Assembly (NCBI GenBank): GCA_964441705.1
Contig: CAYTWF010000004.1
Location: 13,388-77,387 of the forward strand
Length of the DNA: 64,000 nucleotides
Source: Eshraghiella sp964441705
GTDB taxonomy: Bacteria; Bacillota; Clostridia; Lachnospirales; Lachnospiraceae
Direction of reading: 5' to 3'
Shown in pieces: positions 51,490 through 61,784 of this stretch (its first letter is position 1; the number at the start of each line of letters is the position of its first letter). Both the position numbers and the translations under genes were made by a program. Below the pieces are notes generated by a model, which worked only from the letters and a program-made list of their open reading frames with translations, did no database searches and had not been told where the DNA came from.

Positions 51490-52969
51490 GAACCACCTCC
51501 AGACTGTATATATATACCAGATTTCCCGTCTGTCTCACAGCCAGCTCCATTTTTTTGTTATGAAGCAAAAGAACATAGTCCACATCCTCACCACCAACAA
51601 CCTCGTAAGCACTGCACCTTTTAACACCAAGTGCTGACTCATATTCTGTTGCTGCAGCTTTTGTATATAATGGGTTTGCCAGACCAGAATCATTAACTGC
51701 AAAGTAATCTCTCATAATTCTAACTCTCCCACCGAGTACATTCTGGATAAAATAATTTTTCATTGACTGATATTCCGGGCAAATGTATGTGATATCTTTT
51801 ATGATATATTCATTGTATACGGACGCAAAAGGGTCCCTGCTCCTTATTTCTTTTCTTTTTCTCAATAGCAGCGCTATACATATCCCAATATATATGGTTG
51901 GAACAATTAGCATTGCAATTGGCAGCTGCTGATACAGCAGTAATTTTTCTTCTTTGTTAAGAGTATAGGTTATGTGTTCATTTTTAACTCCGGCGCCATT
52001 GGCAACGGCCACTGCACCAGTATCTGTTCTGATTATATCAAGGCTTTTAATCTCCTGACCTTCAACATAGCTCCATATTATTGCAAGCTGGCTGCCTGTC
52101 AGCCTCTGAGTAATCTTGCCCTTGGCCACCTTATATGCAAAGGTCATTATTATCTCTGAAGGTGTTGTGCTGTCAGAAGACACTATTTTGTTAGCGGTGT
52201 TATCGTATACACATTTGATTACATATATATAATCACCGTTATTTTTCTGGTGTATATACATATTTAAGGCTTTTACACCACCCAAGGTCTCTTCATCCTC
52301 ATTCTCGATATCAGAAAGGTCAAAGCTATAGGTTCCCTGATAATTGGGAGTGTATACGTTTCTCATAATCCAAATAATTCCTATAGCTGACACAACAAGC
52401 ATTATGACAGCGCCAAAAAGTTTTTTTCTTCGTGCTATAGCTGCTGCCAGTACAAGCGCTGCAATAATCAGACAAATAATAACTACAGTCTGTGCAGTCT
52501 CATATGAGGTGTGGTGTGTGATACATGTCCTGTCAAGTACAATCTCATTACCGTATTCTGTGTAGTTGTCATTAAGGGATACCAGCAGATGGTCCCCCAT
52601 ATAATATACATTCATAAGGTAATCATAGCCCTGTACCTTGGATATCATATGTACGCTGGCAGAGTCCTGGTCGCTGAAGGTAAAATCCTCGGATACCAGC
52701 ACATCATATTGATATAGATTATTATCCGGCGACTCAACGGCATCGGTCATTTCTATACCATAAGAACCGTCCCTCTGGGATAGTTCGATAACCCTGGTTC
52801 CTACACCATCGTCTGCTGTATAGGTTCCAACATACTGTCCCTCACAGGTAGCTTCATTTCCATATGGCTGGGACAATACAGATAAAATAACAAGAACCGC
52901 TGTAAGGATAGCCATCAGTACGGCAATTACAATTGGCAATATGTTACTGCGTATATACCTTTTAATCAT
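51476..52969 (-). CDS. Membrane protein A of the array
   Basis: 497 residues: an N-terminal helix (about 10-31), an extracytoplasmic domain starting YVGTYTADDG, helices around 155-205 and 335-355, and a C-terminal cytoplasmic domain (about 385-495; IIKDITYICPEYQSM, ending YSLEVVHDEK). The same plan, with YxGxY after helix 1 and the ending YGLEV, appears in membrane proteins B and C, so the three are paralogues. No catalytic motif was recognised. It overlaps lipoprotein B by 8 bp at its 5' end and lipoprotein A by 14 bp at its 3' end. Confidence 0.8.
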   Translation of the reverse strand: MIKRYIRSNILPIVIAVLMAILTAVLVILSVLSQPYGNEATCEGQYVGTYTADDGVGTRVIELSQRDGSYGIEMTDAVESPDNNLYQYDVLVSEDFTFSDQDSASVHMISKVQGYDYLMNVYYMGDHLLVSLNDNYTEYGNEIVLDRTCITHHTSYETAQTVVIICLIIAALVLAAAIARRKKLFGAVIMLVVSAIGIIWIMRNVYTPNYQGTYSFDLSDIENEDEETLGGVKALNMYIHQKNNGDYIYVIKCVYDNTANKIVSSDSTTPSEIIMTFAYKVAKGKITQRLTGSQLAIIWSYVEGQEIKSLDIIRTDTGAVAVANGAGVKNEHITYTLNKEEKLLLYQQLPIAMLIVPTIYIGICIALLLRKRKEIRSRDPFASVYNEYIIKDITYICPEYQSMKNYFIQNVLGGRVRIMRDYFAVNDSGLANPLYTKAAATEYESALGVKRCSAYEVVGGEDVDYVLLLHNKKMELAVRQTGNLVYIYSLEVVHDEK

Positions 52970-53903
52970 CCTGTCCTACCTCACTGGTCTCATGTATTCC
53001 GTCAAATTCAAGGCTGCTGCCATTATAACTGTATACAGCATAACTCCCGGTCTGCGATGTATAATCGACAATTCCAGACTCAACATTATTAAACACAACC
53101 TCTGAAAATGTATTAAGCAGACCATTGGCACAGCCCTCATATATGTATGCTTCAAGCCTTCCTTTTCCATCAAAAGAAAGCTCTCCATTAATTGTCAGTA
53201 CGTCATAGCTTCCGTCCTCATTATAATACAGGATGGCATTTTTGCCGCTCACCGATTGAAAAAGCAGCTCTGTTTTATCATCGGAGGCATCAATATCTAT
53301 CATGTACACATATATATTATCATCACTGTCTCCAAAGACTTCAATATCATAGCTGTAATCCCAGGCAATAAGATTGATTTCACTGCTGGATAAAGGATTT
53401 ATATATATCCTGCCATAATCCAGTCCATAGTAATATACTCCTTCAGGTGATAATTCATATAACACATTATTTTCATATTGAACTGGTGTCATAAGCTCTC
53501 CATCCGTCAGCTCAGCATCAATAATCCTGTCCCCCTGAACTGTGAATATGCTTATTTTATCCTTAAGAGCATCAATATCGTCACCATATACCCCCAGCTC
53601 ATACCTGTTAAAGCTAAGCTCCCTGCTTGACTCCCCATCAAAATAATATATTTCCTGCTGTTCATCCTCACTGGCAATCTCCGCCAGCGTCTTATCCCCA
53701 TGCTGAAAATATTGTACGTTTGGCATCCCCATTGAGTAGCTTACCAGCTGCACCGTTACGCAGCAATTATGCCCACTCACTTTATAATCTCTAATGATTC
53801 CACATATTTTATGAGTATTGTCCACAAGGGTGGCAAAGCTGGTGCACCCTGTCAAGCCCACAACCGTAAGGCTTAGAATTAATGCTGCAATAGCTCTTTT
53901 CAT
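52962..53903 (-). CDS. Lipoprotein B of the array
   Basis: 313 residues with lipobox LTGC (Cys20). The early mature part HKICGIIRDYKVSGHNCCVT aligns with YEVCGIVTDYSIAGSSCTIT of lipoprotein C; YMIDIDASDDKTELLFQSVS and INGELSFDGKGRLEAYIY are also shared. A longer frame to 53930 exists, but GGAGGTGACCGA precedes the ATG at 53903. It overlaps membrane protein B by 4 bp (ATGA). Function unknown. Confidence 0.82.
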   Translation of the reverse strand: MKRAIAALILSLTVVGLTGCTSFATLVDNTHKICGIIRDYKVSGHNCCVTVQLVSYSMGMPNVQYFQHGDKTLAEIASEDEQQEIYYFDGESSRELSFNRYELGVYGDDIDALKDKISIFTVQGDRIIDAELTDGELMTPVQYENNVLYELSPEGVYYYGLDYGRIYINPLSSSEINLIAWDYSYDIEVFGDSDDNIYVYMIDIDASDDKTELLFQSVSGKNAILYYNEDGSYDVLTINGELSFDGKGRLEAYIYEGCANGLLNTFSEVVFNNVESGIVDYTSQTGSYAVYSYNGSSLEFDGIHETSEVGQDD

Positions 53904-56644
53904 TCGGTCACCTCCAGTCCGTATACACACACAATCATATCCTGCGCAAGCTTAATAATATAATCCTTCTTACCGTTAGTAATTATATATGTAATATCCG
54001 GCTTTTCCGCTGCGGTGGAATCCACAGGTGTATACATTGTCTGCGCTTCTATTCCTGAAATATCGCAATAGCCTTTTCCAAGCTGAGAATTAACCAATGT
54101 ATATTGGGGCGAACCAATAACACCCTCCTCTACGAAAAACATATCGTCGTTAACAACCGCCCTTGTTCCTACAACACTTGCTCTAAGCCAGCCTTCTATG
54201 TCCTTATAGGTTTCCGATATATATACAATATCACTAATCGTGTATGCGCACCTTCTAATCGGAATATGAAGCTCTTTTTTGCCTGCTCCTGCAATAACCA
54301 TTATCAGCATGATAACCAGCAATGCTGCACCCGGAATATATTCCATATACCTGTTATAGGAATTTTCCAGTGGCATCATATATGGTTTCAAATCTATCTC
54401 ATCCAGAACATTGTACTGACCCAGTGCAGCAGATATTTCCAGATATAGAACATTATCCTCCAGATGGCAGTGGTCAGCCTCCTTATCAGTAAGATAACTA
54501 AGGATAGAATAATTATCTGTGCTCACCAGCTCCAGATAATTATCATCAACTTCAAACTCCAGACAGCCCGTTGTAACTGTATAGCTGTTGTAATCATTAA
54601 CAATGCTAAGTGCTGCTGAATATGTATCCTCAGTCCTGCGGGCTATATCCAGATATATTGTAAACGGCACATTAACTGTATTATAATTCTGCTGCAGTTC
54701 ATCCATAGCCAGATTAACCTTACCATCCACCTTACCGCAATACATACCTTCAAAAGCATCTGTTTTAGCCGGTCTTATAACTGTAAGCAGCAACAGCATG
54801 ATAACCCCACCAGCTGCCGGAATTATAAGTCTCTTTCTGGAGCGTCTGACACTCAGTATTACCATGCCTGCACACGAAACAGTACACAGTATTATTCCCA
54901 TAATTCTTGCAGCTGCTGCAGAGTTATTAGTTTCAATGGGTGTTTTAAGAAGTACATAGCTTATATTATACAATTCATTATCATCTGCCCTGGTAATACT
55001 CACAGAATCCTTATAAAAAGTAAGCTTTGCTGAACCTGCCAGTCCTGAAAAGTTCTGCTCCCACCTGGAGGACAGAGGAATCTCAACCTCCTTAATATCA
55101 TCCTTCCCAACGCTAATCCAGTCTGTACTGCAGTTTTCTGAAACGCCCTCAGAATAGTAGGAATACAAAAGCTGCAGTCTATAGTCATCTCCATCACGTT
55201 CCACCTGCAATTCATATGTATTTCCACCATTAAGGTAATAGGTAACCCTATCCATATAATATGAATTGGCAAGAGCATCATACTTTATATTCTGAGGGCT
55301 GTTATATATATAAGTGCCTGAGTAATCCTTATCCCCTGTTCTAAGACACAGGGAACCGGTCGTTAGTATAATTATAGATACTATGCATATGATTACCATT
55401 ATAAAATAAATTAAATTGTTTTTTATTACCGCTATAATATTTCCAGTCTTAACAAAATCAACAGCAGCCACATTGCCTGCTGCAAAATAACTGATAATCC
55501 CTCCTGCCAGTATTATACCAACTACAAGCAGCTCCAGACACCAGTTATAATCTGCCTCCGAATGTGTACTGTAATCCTTAAGCTCGTAGCTGTTTCCAAC
55601 TCCTGTCCCTTCATAATCATTAAGCTTCAATACATTACCGTTAATGCTGCCCCCATAGCTGCCCCCATTTACAAGATAATCCATCAGCGCATCTGAACTG
55701 CTGTAGATATGCATTAAATCCGGGTCATCCGTAGGCTGTGCCAGCAATACTCCGGAATACACATTGCGGCTATTCATCCCATTAATTATGGAAACGCCAA
55801 TCATATAGGTGTTCTCATCCGGCTTATCATATGTGCTGTGAGTATAATAATTAGTCCCCATATCAAGAATAACTCTGTCATGGACAAAGCTTTCCTTGTC
55901 GATTATGCTTTGCGGTGGTGCAAAAATAACCGAGTAATCCGAATCATAATACCAGGTATCCGTGCTGCTATTCATTTTATTTACATTATATACAACTATC
56001 AGCAGTAATGCAGCTGCTGCAAGCACAAGTGGAGGTACCCACTTTTTATTCTTTCCACATATAAGTGCTGCAATCAGACCTGACAATCCCATTACAGCAA
56101 GACAGATAATCCTGATTATAGGCGTAATATCAGCCCCTTCATCTGTCTTTAACAGCGTAACTGCACCAAAGCCATACTCTCTGTCATCAGTTATGACTAC
56201 AGAATTATTGAGAAAATAAAGCTTTGCCTTCGTTACCTCCTCACCGCTTACGTATGTCATGGCTTCTCTTGACTTGTCAGACAAATCCAGTACCACACAG
56301 CTAAGCTCACTCTTAGCCGCTATAGCCGTCTGTGTACTGTCCAGCCTGTCATCCCCATTTTGCCATTCAATATCAAGCTCTATCTTATAAGCATCTCCAC
56401 TGGGATTAACGCTAACTGTATATTCTGCCTCCCGTGGTTCTGAATCAGATATTATAGTTATAACCTCACCATAGACCGACAGCATCCTATCCCCAGATTC
56501 ATAATCCGGAACGTACTTATACTGGCCCACATATTGGTCTTTCTTAATTATAAATGAAGCAATAAAGAGAGCTGCAGCTGATACTGCAAACACAATTACT
56601 GCAATTAAATTAATTACATTTCTCTTATTCAGATGCACCCGCAT
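53900..56644 (-). CDS. Membrane protein B of the array, with duplicated N-terminal module
   Basis: 914 residues. The first half (about 1-400) and second half (about 400-914) each begin with a membrane helix followed by a YxGxY extracytoplasmic domain (YVGQYKYVPD; DYSGTYIYNS), a pair of helices and another ectodomain. The second half is collinear with the whole of membrane protein C (DYSGTYVSGG, LSIRRSGRRLIMPG against LSVRRSRKRLIIPA), and both end with DYIIKLAQDM-(I/V)-VCVYGLEV. So this gene looks like protein C plus an extra N-terminal module. AAAGGTGGAGGAT precedes the ATG. No enzyme motif seen. Confidence 0.82.
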   Translation of the reverse strand: MRVHLNKRNVINLIAVIVFAVSAAALFIASFIIKKDQYVGQYKYVPDYESGDRMLSVYGEVITIISDSEPREAEYTVSVNPSGDAYKIELDIEWQNGDDRLDSTQTAIAAKSELSCVVLDLSDKSREAMTYVSGEEVTKAKLYFLNNSVVITDDREYGFGAVTLLKTDEGADITPIIRIICLAVMGLSGLIAALICGKNKKWVPPLVLAAAALLLIVVYNVNKMNSSTDTWYYDSDYSVIFAPPQSIIDKESFVHDRVILDMGTNYYTHSTYDKPDENTYMIGVSIINGMNSRNVYSGVLLAQPTDDPDLMHIYSSSDALMDYLVNGGSYGGSINGNVLKLNDYEGTGVGNSYELKDYSTHSEADYNWCLELLVVGIILAGGIISYFAAGNVAAVDFVKTGNIIAVIKNNLIYFIMVIICIVSIIILTTGSLCLRTGDKDYSGTYIYNSPQNIKYDALANSYYMDRVTYYLNGGNTYELQVERDGDDYRLQLLYSYYSEGVSENCSTDWISVGKDDIKEVEIPLSSRWEQNFSGLAGSAKLTFYKDSVSITRADDNELYNISYVLLKTPIETNNSAAAARIMGIILCTVSCAGMVILSVRRSRKRLIIPAAGGVIMLLLLTVIRPAKTDAFEGMYCGKVDGKVNLAMDELQQNYNTVNVPFTIYLDIARRTEDTYSAALSIVNDYNSYTVTTGCLEFEVDDNYLELVSTDNYSILSYLTDKEADHCHLEDNVLYLEISAALGQYNVLDEIDLKPYMMPLENSYNRYMEYIPGAALLVIMLIMVIAGAGKKELHIPIRRCAYTISDIVYISETYKDIEGWLRASVVGTRAVVNDDMFFVEEGVIGSPQYTLVNSQLGKGYCDISGIEAQTMYTPVDSTAAEKPDITYIITNGKKDYIIKLAQDMIVCVYGLEVTE

Positions 56645-56673
56645 ATCCTCCACCTTTGTTAATAACATTTCTG

Positions 56674-57618
56674 CTAGTATGCTGTATCAATTCCCTCATA
56701 TACAAGCTTACCATCAGCATAGCTGTAATTGAGATAATAATCCTTTAAACTGCTGTCCCTATACGCCTCATCAGTATCACATTGAAAGGTATCACCAGTA
56801 TACATCACTTTCTCAACCTCAATATATTCGTATGGTGTATCCTCATTAATATATGCACGTAATATACCATTACCATCAAAAGACAGCTCCCCATTAAGTA
56901 TTAAGACATTGGATTTCCAACCATTATCATAGCTCTCATACAAAATAAAATTTTTACCGGTCTCGGTCTGGCACAGCAGCTCCGTTGCTGCATCGTTAGA
57001 GTCAATATCTATTACATAAAAATACAAATTCTCCTCTGCTAAATCTGTAACACTAAAACTGTCACCTGTATTACTGTCACTAATATCAAACCGGTAATTA
57101 CTCCCTGCATAAATGTATAATGAATCCTCCTGCGCCCCAAAATCATAGTAGTCAAAGCAGGGCAGCTCATACTTAATATTATTCTCATACTTAACCGGCT
57201 CACTTAAACTATCTGAAGTAAGCCTTGCACCTGTAGCCCTGCCGTTCTTAATTGTAATAAAAGAAATTTTATCACGGTTATCCTTAAGCTCTTCAACATA
57301 TGCTTTAAGCTCATCTGTATCTATGTCAAGCTCAAACTGCTTCTGAAATCCCTGGTCAAAATAATAGCTGTTCAAAGCATCGCTATTGATACCATAGTCA
57401 TATAATCCGTATTCTCCATGCTGAAAATACCCCTCTTTAGGATATCCTTTCAAGTAATTAACCATTTCCAATGTAATAGTACAGCTGCTGCCAGCTATCG
57501 AATAGTCAGTTACTATTCCGCATACCTCATATGCGACATCAATATTATTGTAGGTTCTGACGCATCCACTAAGACAGCATAGAGCCAGTACCATAATTAA
57601 TGCTGCTACCTTCTTCAT
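56674..57618 (-). CDS. Lipoprotein C of the array
   Basis: 314 residues with lipobox LSGC (Cys19). The shared lipoprotein motifs are YEVCGIVTDYSIAGSSCTIT near 30-50, FYVIDIDSNDAATELLCQTE and LNGELSFDGNGILRAYIN. It overlaps the end of membrane protein C by 4 bp (ATGA) and ends 29 bp before membrane protein B. GGAGGTAGACGC precedes the ATG. Function unknown; likely anchored outside the membrane next to its coupled membrane protein. Confidence 0.82.
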   Translation of the reverse strand: MKKVAALIMVLALCCLSGCVRTYNNIDVAYEVCGIVTDYSIAGSSCTITLEMVNYLKGYPKEGYFQHGEYGLYDYGINSDALNSYYFDQGFQKQFELDIDTDELKAYVEELKDNRDKISFITIKNGRATGARLTSDSLSEPVKYENNIKYELPCFDYYDFGAQEDSLYIYAGSNYRFDISDSNTGDSFSVTDLAEENLYFYVIDIDSNDAATELLCQTETGKNFILYESYDNGWKSNVLILNGELSFDGNGILRAYINEDTPYEYIEVEKVMYTGDTFQCDTDEAYRDSSLKDYYLNYSYADGKLVYEGIDTAY

Positions 57619-59144
57619 GCGTCTACCTCCAGTCCATATACACATACAACCATATCCTGAGCCAGCTTAATAATATAATCTGCTGCTCCATTTCCAATAA
57701 TATATGTTATCTCTGATTCCTGATTATCCAAAGGATTCACAACCCTATACATGGACTTCTGAGTAATTCCTGTAAGCTCCTCGTATGATTTCTGTAAGTC
57801 TTTATCAATTAATTGATATTCAGGATTATTGATTACGCAATCCTCAATTGTAAATACATCTTGTTCTACCACCACTTTGCGTCCTCTTGTATACTCCACA
57901 ATCCGCTCTGCAATATCACGATAGGTATCACCTATATAGACAATTCCGGCTATACGATATTGTCTGCAGCTGACAACAACCGGAGGTAGTGCTGTATGGC
58001 TTCGCTTAATTACAATCCCAAGTATTGTCAAAAGAATAACTACTCCCCCGGCTATTCCCAGATATATGCCGTAATTCCCCAGCGTAGTAGTATAGCACGG
58101 CTTCATCTTATACTCATCTAGTGCATAATAGGTACCAAGCAATCTCATCGTTTCCAGATATAAGGTATTATTCTCAATCCTGACTCTGTCAACCGGGTCA
58201 TCGGAAAGCATGTACGTAATATAATCATTGCCCAAAATAAGAGCATTGCCATCACATGTAGTATCAGTTATAGAAGAAGCTATCGCCATATTTCTATCTG
58301 CATATATAATACTGATTCCTGTCAGATAATTATCATCTCCAACCTTGACAATATCTACATAGACCTTTTCCTGGATATCAACATCGGTAAAAACAGTATC
58401 AATTGAATCTGACTCCATAGTAACGGAACCTGTATAATCAAATTCAAACACTCCACACCGCCTGTCATCAGCGGTATTTATAGATATAACCATAATCACA
58501 AGCATTGCTGCTGCCACAATTCCAGGCATAATCAGCCTTCTGCCAGAGCGTCTGATACTCAGTAGAATCATGCCTGCACACCCTGCAATCCCCATAAAAA
58601 TGAATATCATTCTCACTATCAGCAATGTATCATCAACTGTAACCGGCTCCTTCATTAATAAAAGAGTATCCCCAAAATATTCATCATACTTTGAACTGAC
58701 GTTCACTGACTGATTAAGAAAGGTAAGCTCAATTGTGTCAAATTGTCTTTTATTTTCCTTATTGTTCCATTCATCCTTAAGCTTAATGGCACTACCCTGA
58801 ATATCATCTGCCAAAACCTTTACAGGACCAGCCTCGTCATATTCGATTCCATAATCCCTGTAACAAAGACCTACCGTAAAAGTGACAAGATAATCATCTC
58901 CACTTTTCTCAATATTGAGCACATAATAACTGCCATTACCAATGGATGCCTCTATTTTGTCTGACTCACCGGCTTCACCATTGTATTTATTACCGCCTCC
59001 AGATACGTATGTTCCTGAATAGTCCTTACTGGATTCCCTATTCTCAGACAAATATCCCATCAATAATACTATCACCGATACCATGGCTGCCGCAGCCGCT
59101 ATAAGGTATCCAATATTGTGTTTTACCCTTTGAAAAAAACCCAT
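57615..59144 (-). CDS. Membrane protein C of the array
   Basis: 509 residues: N-terminal helix (about 10-30), ectodomain starting DYSGTYVSGG, a helix pair (about 165-215), a second ectodomain (about 220-350), another helix (about 360-380) and a C-terminal cytoplasmic domain (about 390-509; YRIAGIVYIGDTYRDIAERI, ending VCVYGLEVDA). It is the first gene of the seven-gene operon. A longer frame to 59240 is rejected because GGGAGGATAT sits before the ATG at 59144. Function unknown. Confidence 0.82.
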   Translation of the reverse strand: MGFFQRVKHNIGYLIAAAAAMVSVIVLLMGYLSENRESSKDYSGTYVSGGGNKYNGEAGESDKIEASIGNGSYYVLNIEKSGDDYLVTFTVGLCYRDYGIEYDEAGPVKVLADDIQGSAIKLKDEWNNKENKRQFDTIELTFLNQSVNVSSKYDEYFGDTLLLMKEPVTVDDTLLIVRMIFIFMGIAGCAGMILLSIRRSGRRLIMPGIVAAAMLVIMVISINTADDRRCGVFEFDYTGSVTMESDSIDTVFTDVDIQEKVYVDIVKVGDDNYLTGISIIYADRNMAIASSITDTTCDGNALILGNDYITYMLSDDPVDRVRIENNTLYLETMRLLGTYYALDEYKMKPCYTTTLGNYGIYLGIAGGVVILLTILGIVIKRSHTALPPVVVSCRQYRIAGIVYIGDTYRDIAERIVEYTRGRKVVVEQDVFTIEDCVINNPEYQLIDKDLQKSYEELTGITQKSMYRVVNPLDNQESEITYIIGNGAADYIIKLAQDMVVCVYGLEVDA

Positions 59145-59173
59145 ATATCCTCCCACATTGTATATTTTATTCA

Positions 59174-59182
59174 AGTATATCA
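59174..59182 (-). promoter_or_regulatory. Extended -10 promoter of the membrane-protein/lipoprotein array
   Basis: Minus strand TGATATACT (TGn plus -10 TATACT), about 30 bp before the start of membrane protein C; no good -35 box. Confidence 0.45.
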
Positions 59183-59224
59183 CAGCAAAAAATATTTTAC
59201 TATCCCCAGAGCCTGCTGCTGTAC

Positions 59225-59275
59225 ATATAAAAAAACACATACAGCATCGGGTTAGCTAACCCTTTGCCATATGTG
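59225..59275 (-). terminator. Terminator after glgP
   Basis: Minus strand CACATA...TATGTG surrounds GGGTTAGCTAACCC and is followed by TTTTTTT. Confidence 0.75.
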
Positions 59276-59288
59276 CTCTCATTATTGT

Positions 59289-61739
59289 CTACAGCTCAAC
59301 CTTGACCTTATCAAGATGCCATATATCTCTTACATATTCTTCAATTGTTCTGTCAGATGAGAACTTTCCACTGCATGCTACATTAAGCATTGCTGAACGC
59401 GCCCATCCCTCACTGTCACGATACTTAGCCTCCATTCTTGCCTGGGCATCCGCATATGAACGGAAATCATTAAGAATAAAATACACATCTGGCTTGGCAT
59501 CATATAAAAGTGAGTTATATATATCTCTGAACATTTCAGGATCCTCTGGTGAATATCTGCCGTTAATCAGCTGCATAAGCACCTGTCTTATCTCCTGGTC
59601 ATTATTAAAGATATCCTGTGGATTATATCCACCATTCTTCTCGTAATTAATAACCTCATCAGCTGACATTCCGAAAATTACTGCATTTTCCTCGCCAACC
59701 TCATTAACTATCTCAACATTGGCTCCATCCATTGTACCAAGAGTAAGTGCACCATTAAGCATGAACTTCATATTACCGGTTCCTGAGGCTTCCTTACTTG
59801 CTGTAGATATCTGCTCACTGATGTCTGCTGCTGCAAATATTGTCTCAGCATTAGAAACTCTGTAATTCTCAATAAATACAACCTTAAGCTTACCGTTAAT
59901 AGATGAATCATTATTGATAACATTGGCAACATTGTTAATAAGCTTTATTGTAAGCTTGGCTCTTCTATAGCCTGCCGCCGCCTTTGCACCAAAAATAAAG
60001 GTTCTTGGGTACATATCTATTTCCGGATGCTCTTTTATCCTGTTATACAGATACATTACATGCAGAATATTAAGCAGCTGTCTCTTATATTCATGAAGAC
60101 GCTTAACCTGTACGTCAAATATAGACCTAGGGTCAACATCAATTCCGTTATGCTCCTTAATATAGGCTGCAAGTCTAAGCTTATTCTGGTACTTAATCTG
60201 CATAAACTCCTGACGGCTAAGCTCGTCATCAGCATATACCTTAAGTCGGTTAAGCTGAGCAAGGTCAGTAATCCATTCATCACCAATCTTACGTGTTACC
60301 CAGTCTGCAAGAAGTGGATTACCATGGAGAAGGAATCTTCTCTGGGTAATACCATTAGTCTTGTTATTAAATTTCTCAGGCATCATTTCATAAAAATCAT
60401 GAAGCTGTTCATTCTTAAGTATCTCTGTATGAAGGGCGGCAACGCCGTTAACTGAATAGCCTGCAACAATTGCAAGATTTGCCATTTTAACCTGTCCATC
60501 ATATATAATTGCCATTGAAGCTATTTTGCCCTGATTGCCAGGATATCTGCTTCTAATCTCTTCAACGAATCTTCTGTTAATCTCTTCAACAATCTGATAT
60601 ACTCTTGGCAAAAGTCTTGAGAACAGCTCAATTGGCCATTTTTCCAATGCTTCAGCCATAATTGTATGGTTGGTATATGCACAGGCTTTGGTTGTTACAT
60701 TCCATGCCTCATCCCATGTAAGACCTTCCTCATCCATAAGTATTCTCATAAGCTCTGCAACTGTAACTGTTGGGTGTGTATCATTAAGCTGGAAGCATAC
60801 CTTCTCATGAAGCTGTCTAATGTCATCATGATTCTCCTTATACTTGGCAACGGCACGCTGAACGCTGGCAGATACAAAAAAGTACTGCTGCTTAAGTCTC
60901 AGCTCCTTGCCTGCATAATGGTCATCACAAGGATAAAGAACCTCGCATATTGTTTTGGCAAGATTCTCCTGCTCAACTGCCTTCTGATAATCGCCCTTAT
61001 CAAAGGAATCCAGATTAAACTGAACAATTGGTTCAGCATCCCATATTCTGAGGGTGTTAACTATATTATTGCCATATCCCACAACCGGAAGGTCATAAGG
61101 AACGGCACGTACACACTGATAGCCCTCCTGAATGAAATGGTCACGACCTGTTTCATCCTGATAGCTTCTTACATATCCGCCAAAGCGAACCTCAACTGCA
61201 TACTCCGGTCTCTTAATCTCAAATGGATTGCCATCTCTAAGCCAGTCATCAGGAATTTCCTTCTGATATCCATTCTCAATTTTCTGTGCAAACATACCAT
61301 ATTTATATCTGATTCCACAGCCGTATGCCGGGTATCCCAGAGTTGAAAGTGAATCAAGAAAGCATGCTGCAAGACGACCCAGTCCACCATTACCAAGAGC
61401 AGCGTCAGGCTCCTGGTCCTCAATTACATTCAGGTCAAAGCCCAGCTCGTCAAGTGCCTCTCTTACCTCATTATAACAGGTAAGATTAATCATATTATTG
61501 CCAAGAGCACGTCCCATAAGGAATTCCATTGACATATAATACACTGTCTTAGCATCCTGCTTCTCAAATTCCTTGTGTGTTGCTATCCATCTGTCGATTA
61601 TGTAATCCTTAACGGTATAAGCTACCGCCTGAAATACCTGCTGCTTGCTGGCCTCATCAATAGTCTTTCTGTACATGCTTTTAACCATGCTGACTACATG
61701 CTTCTTAAAATCTTCCTTATTAAAATCCATTTTTTCCAT
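59289..61739 (-). CDS. glgP: Glycogen/alpha-glucan phosphorylase
   Basis: 816 residues, GT35 family. MEFLMGRALGNN, DAALGNGGLGRLAACFLDSL, QLNDTHPTV and the pyridoxal-phosphate segment EASGTGNMKFMLNGALTLGT (Lys near 655) are all conserved. It releases glucose-1-phosphate from stored glycogen or maltodextrins. It lies 45 bp after ileS, with a hairpin between, and has its own terminator. Confidence 0.96.
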   Translation of the reverse strand: MEKMDFNKEDFKKHVVSMVKSMYRKTIDEASKQQVFQAVAYTVKDYIIDRWIATHKEFEKQDAKTVYYMSMEFLMGRALGNNMINLTCYNEVREALDELGFDLNVIEDQEPDAALGNGGLGRLAACFLDSLSTLGYPAYGCGIRYKYGMFAQKIENGYQKEIPDDWLRDGNPFEIKRPEYAVEVRFGGYVRSYQDETGRDHFIQEGYQCVRAVPYDLPVVGYGNNIVNTLRIWDAEPIVQFNLDSFDKGDYQKAVEQENLAKTICEVLYPCDDHYAGKELRLKQQYFFVSASVQRAVAKYKENHDDIRQLHEKVCFQLNDTHPTVTVAELMRILMDEEGLTWDEAWNVTTKACAYTNHTIMAEALEKWPIELFSRLLPRVYQIVEEINRRFVEEIRSRYPGNQGKIASMAIIYDGQVKMANLAIVAGYSVNGVAALHTEILKNEQLHDFYEMMPEKFNNKTNGITQRRFLLHGNPLLADWVTRKIGDEWITDLAQLNRLKVYADDELSRQEFMQIKYQNKLRLAAYIKEHNGIDVDPRSIFDVQVKRLHEYKRQLLNILHVMYLYNRIKEHPEIDMYPRTFIFGAKAAAGYRRAKLTIKLINNVANVINNDSSINGKLKVVFIENYRVSNAETIFAAADISEQISTASKEASGTGNMKFMLNGALTLGTMDGANVEIVNEVGEENAVIFGMSADEVINYEKNGGYNPQDIFNNDQEIRQVLMQLINGRYSPEDPEMFRDIYNSLLYDAKPDVYFILNDFRSYADAQARMEAKYRDSEGWARSAMLNVACSGKFSSDRTIEEYVRDIWHLDKVKVEL

Positions 61740-61759
61740 AGGTGTTCTCCATTCAATTA

Positions 61760-61778
61760 CCGGGGCATTATGCCCCGG
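61760..61778. terminator. GC-rich hairpin between ileS and glgP
   Basis: CCGGGGCA-TTA-TGCCCCGG, a perfect 8-bp stem without a T run; it may only weaken read-through or protect an mRNA end. Confidence 0.45.
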
Positions 61779-61784
61779 ATATAA

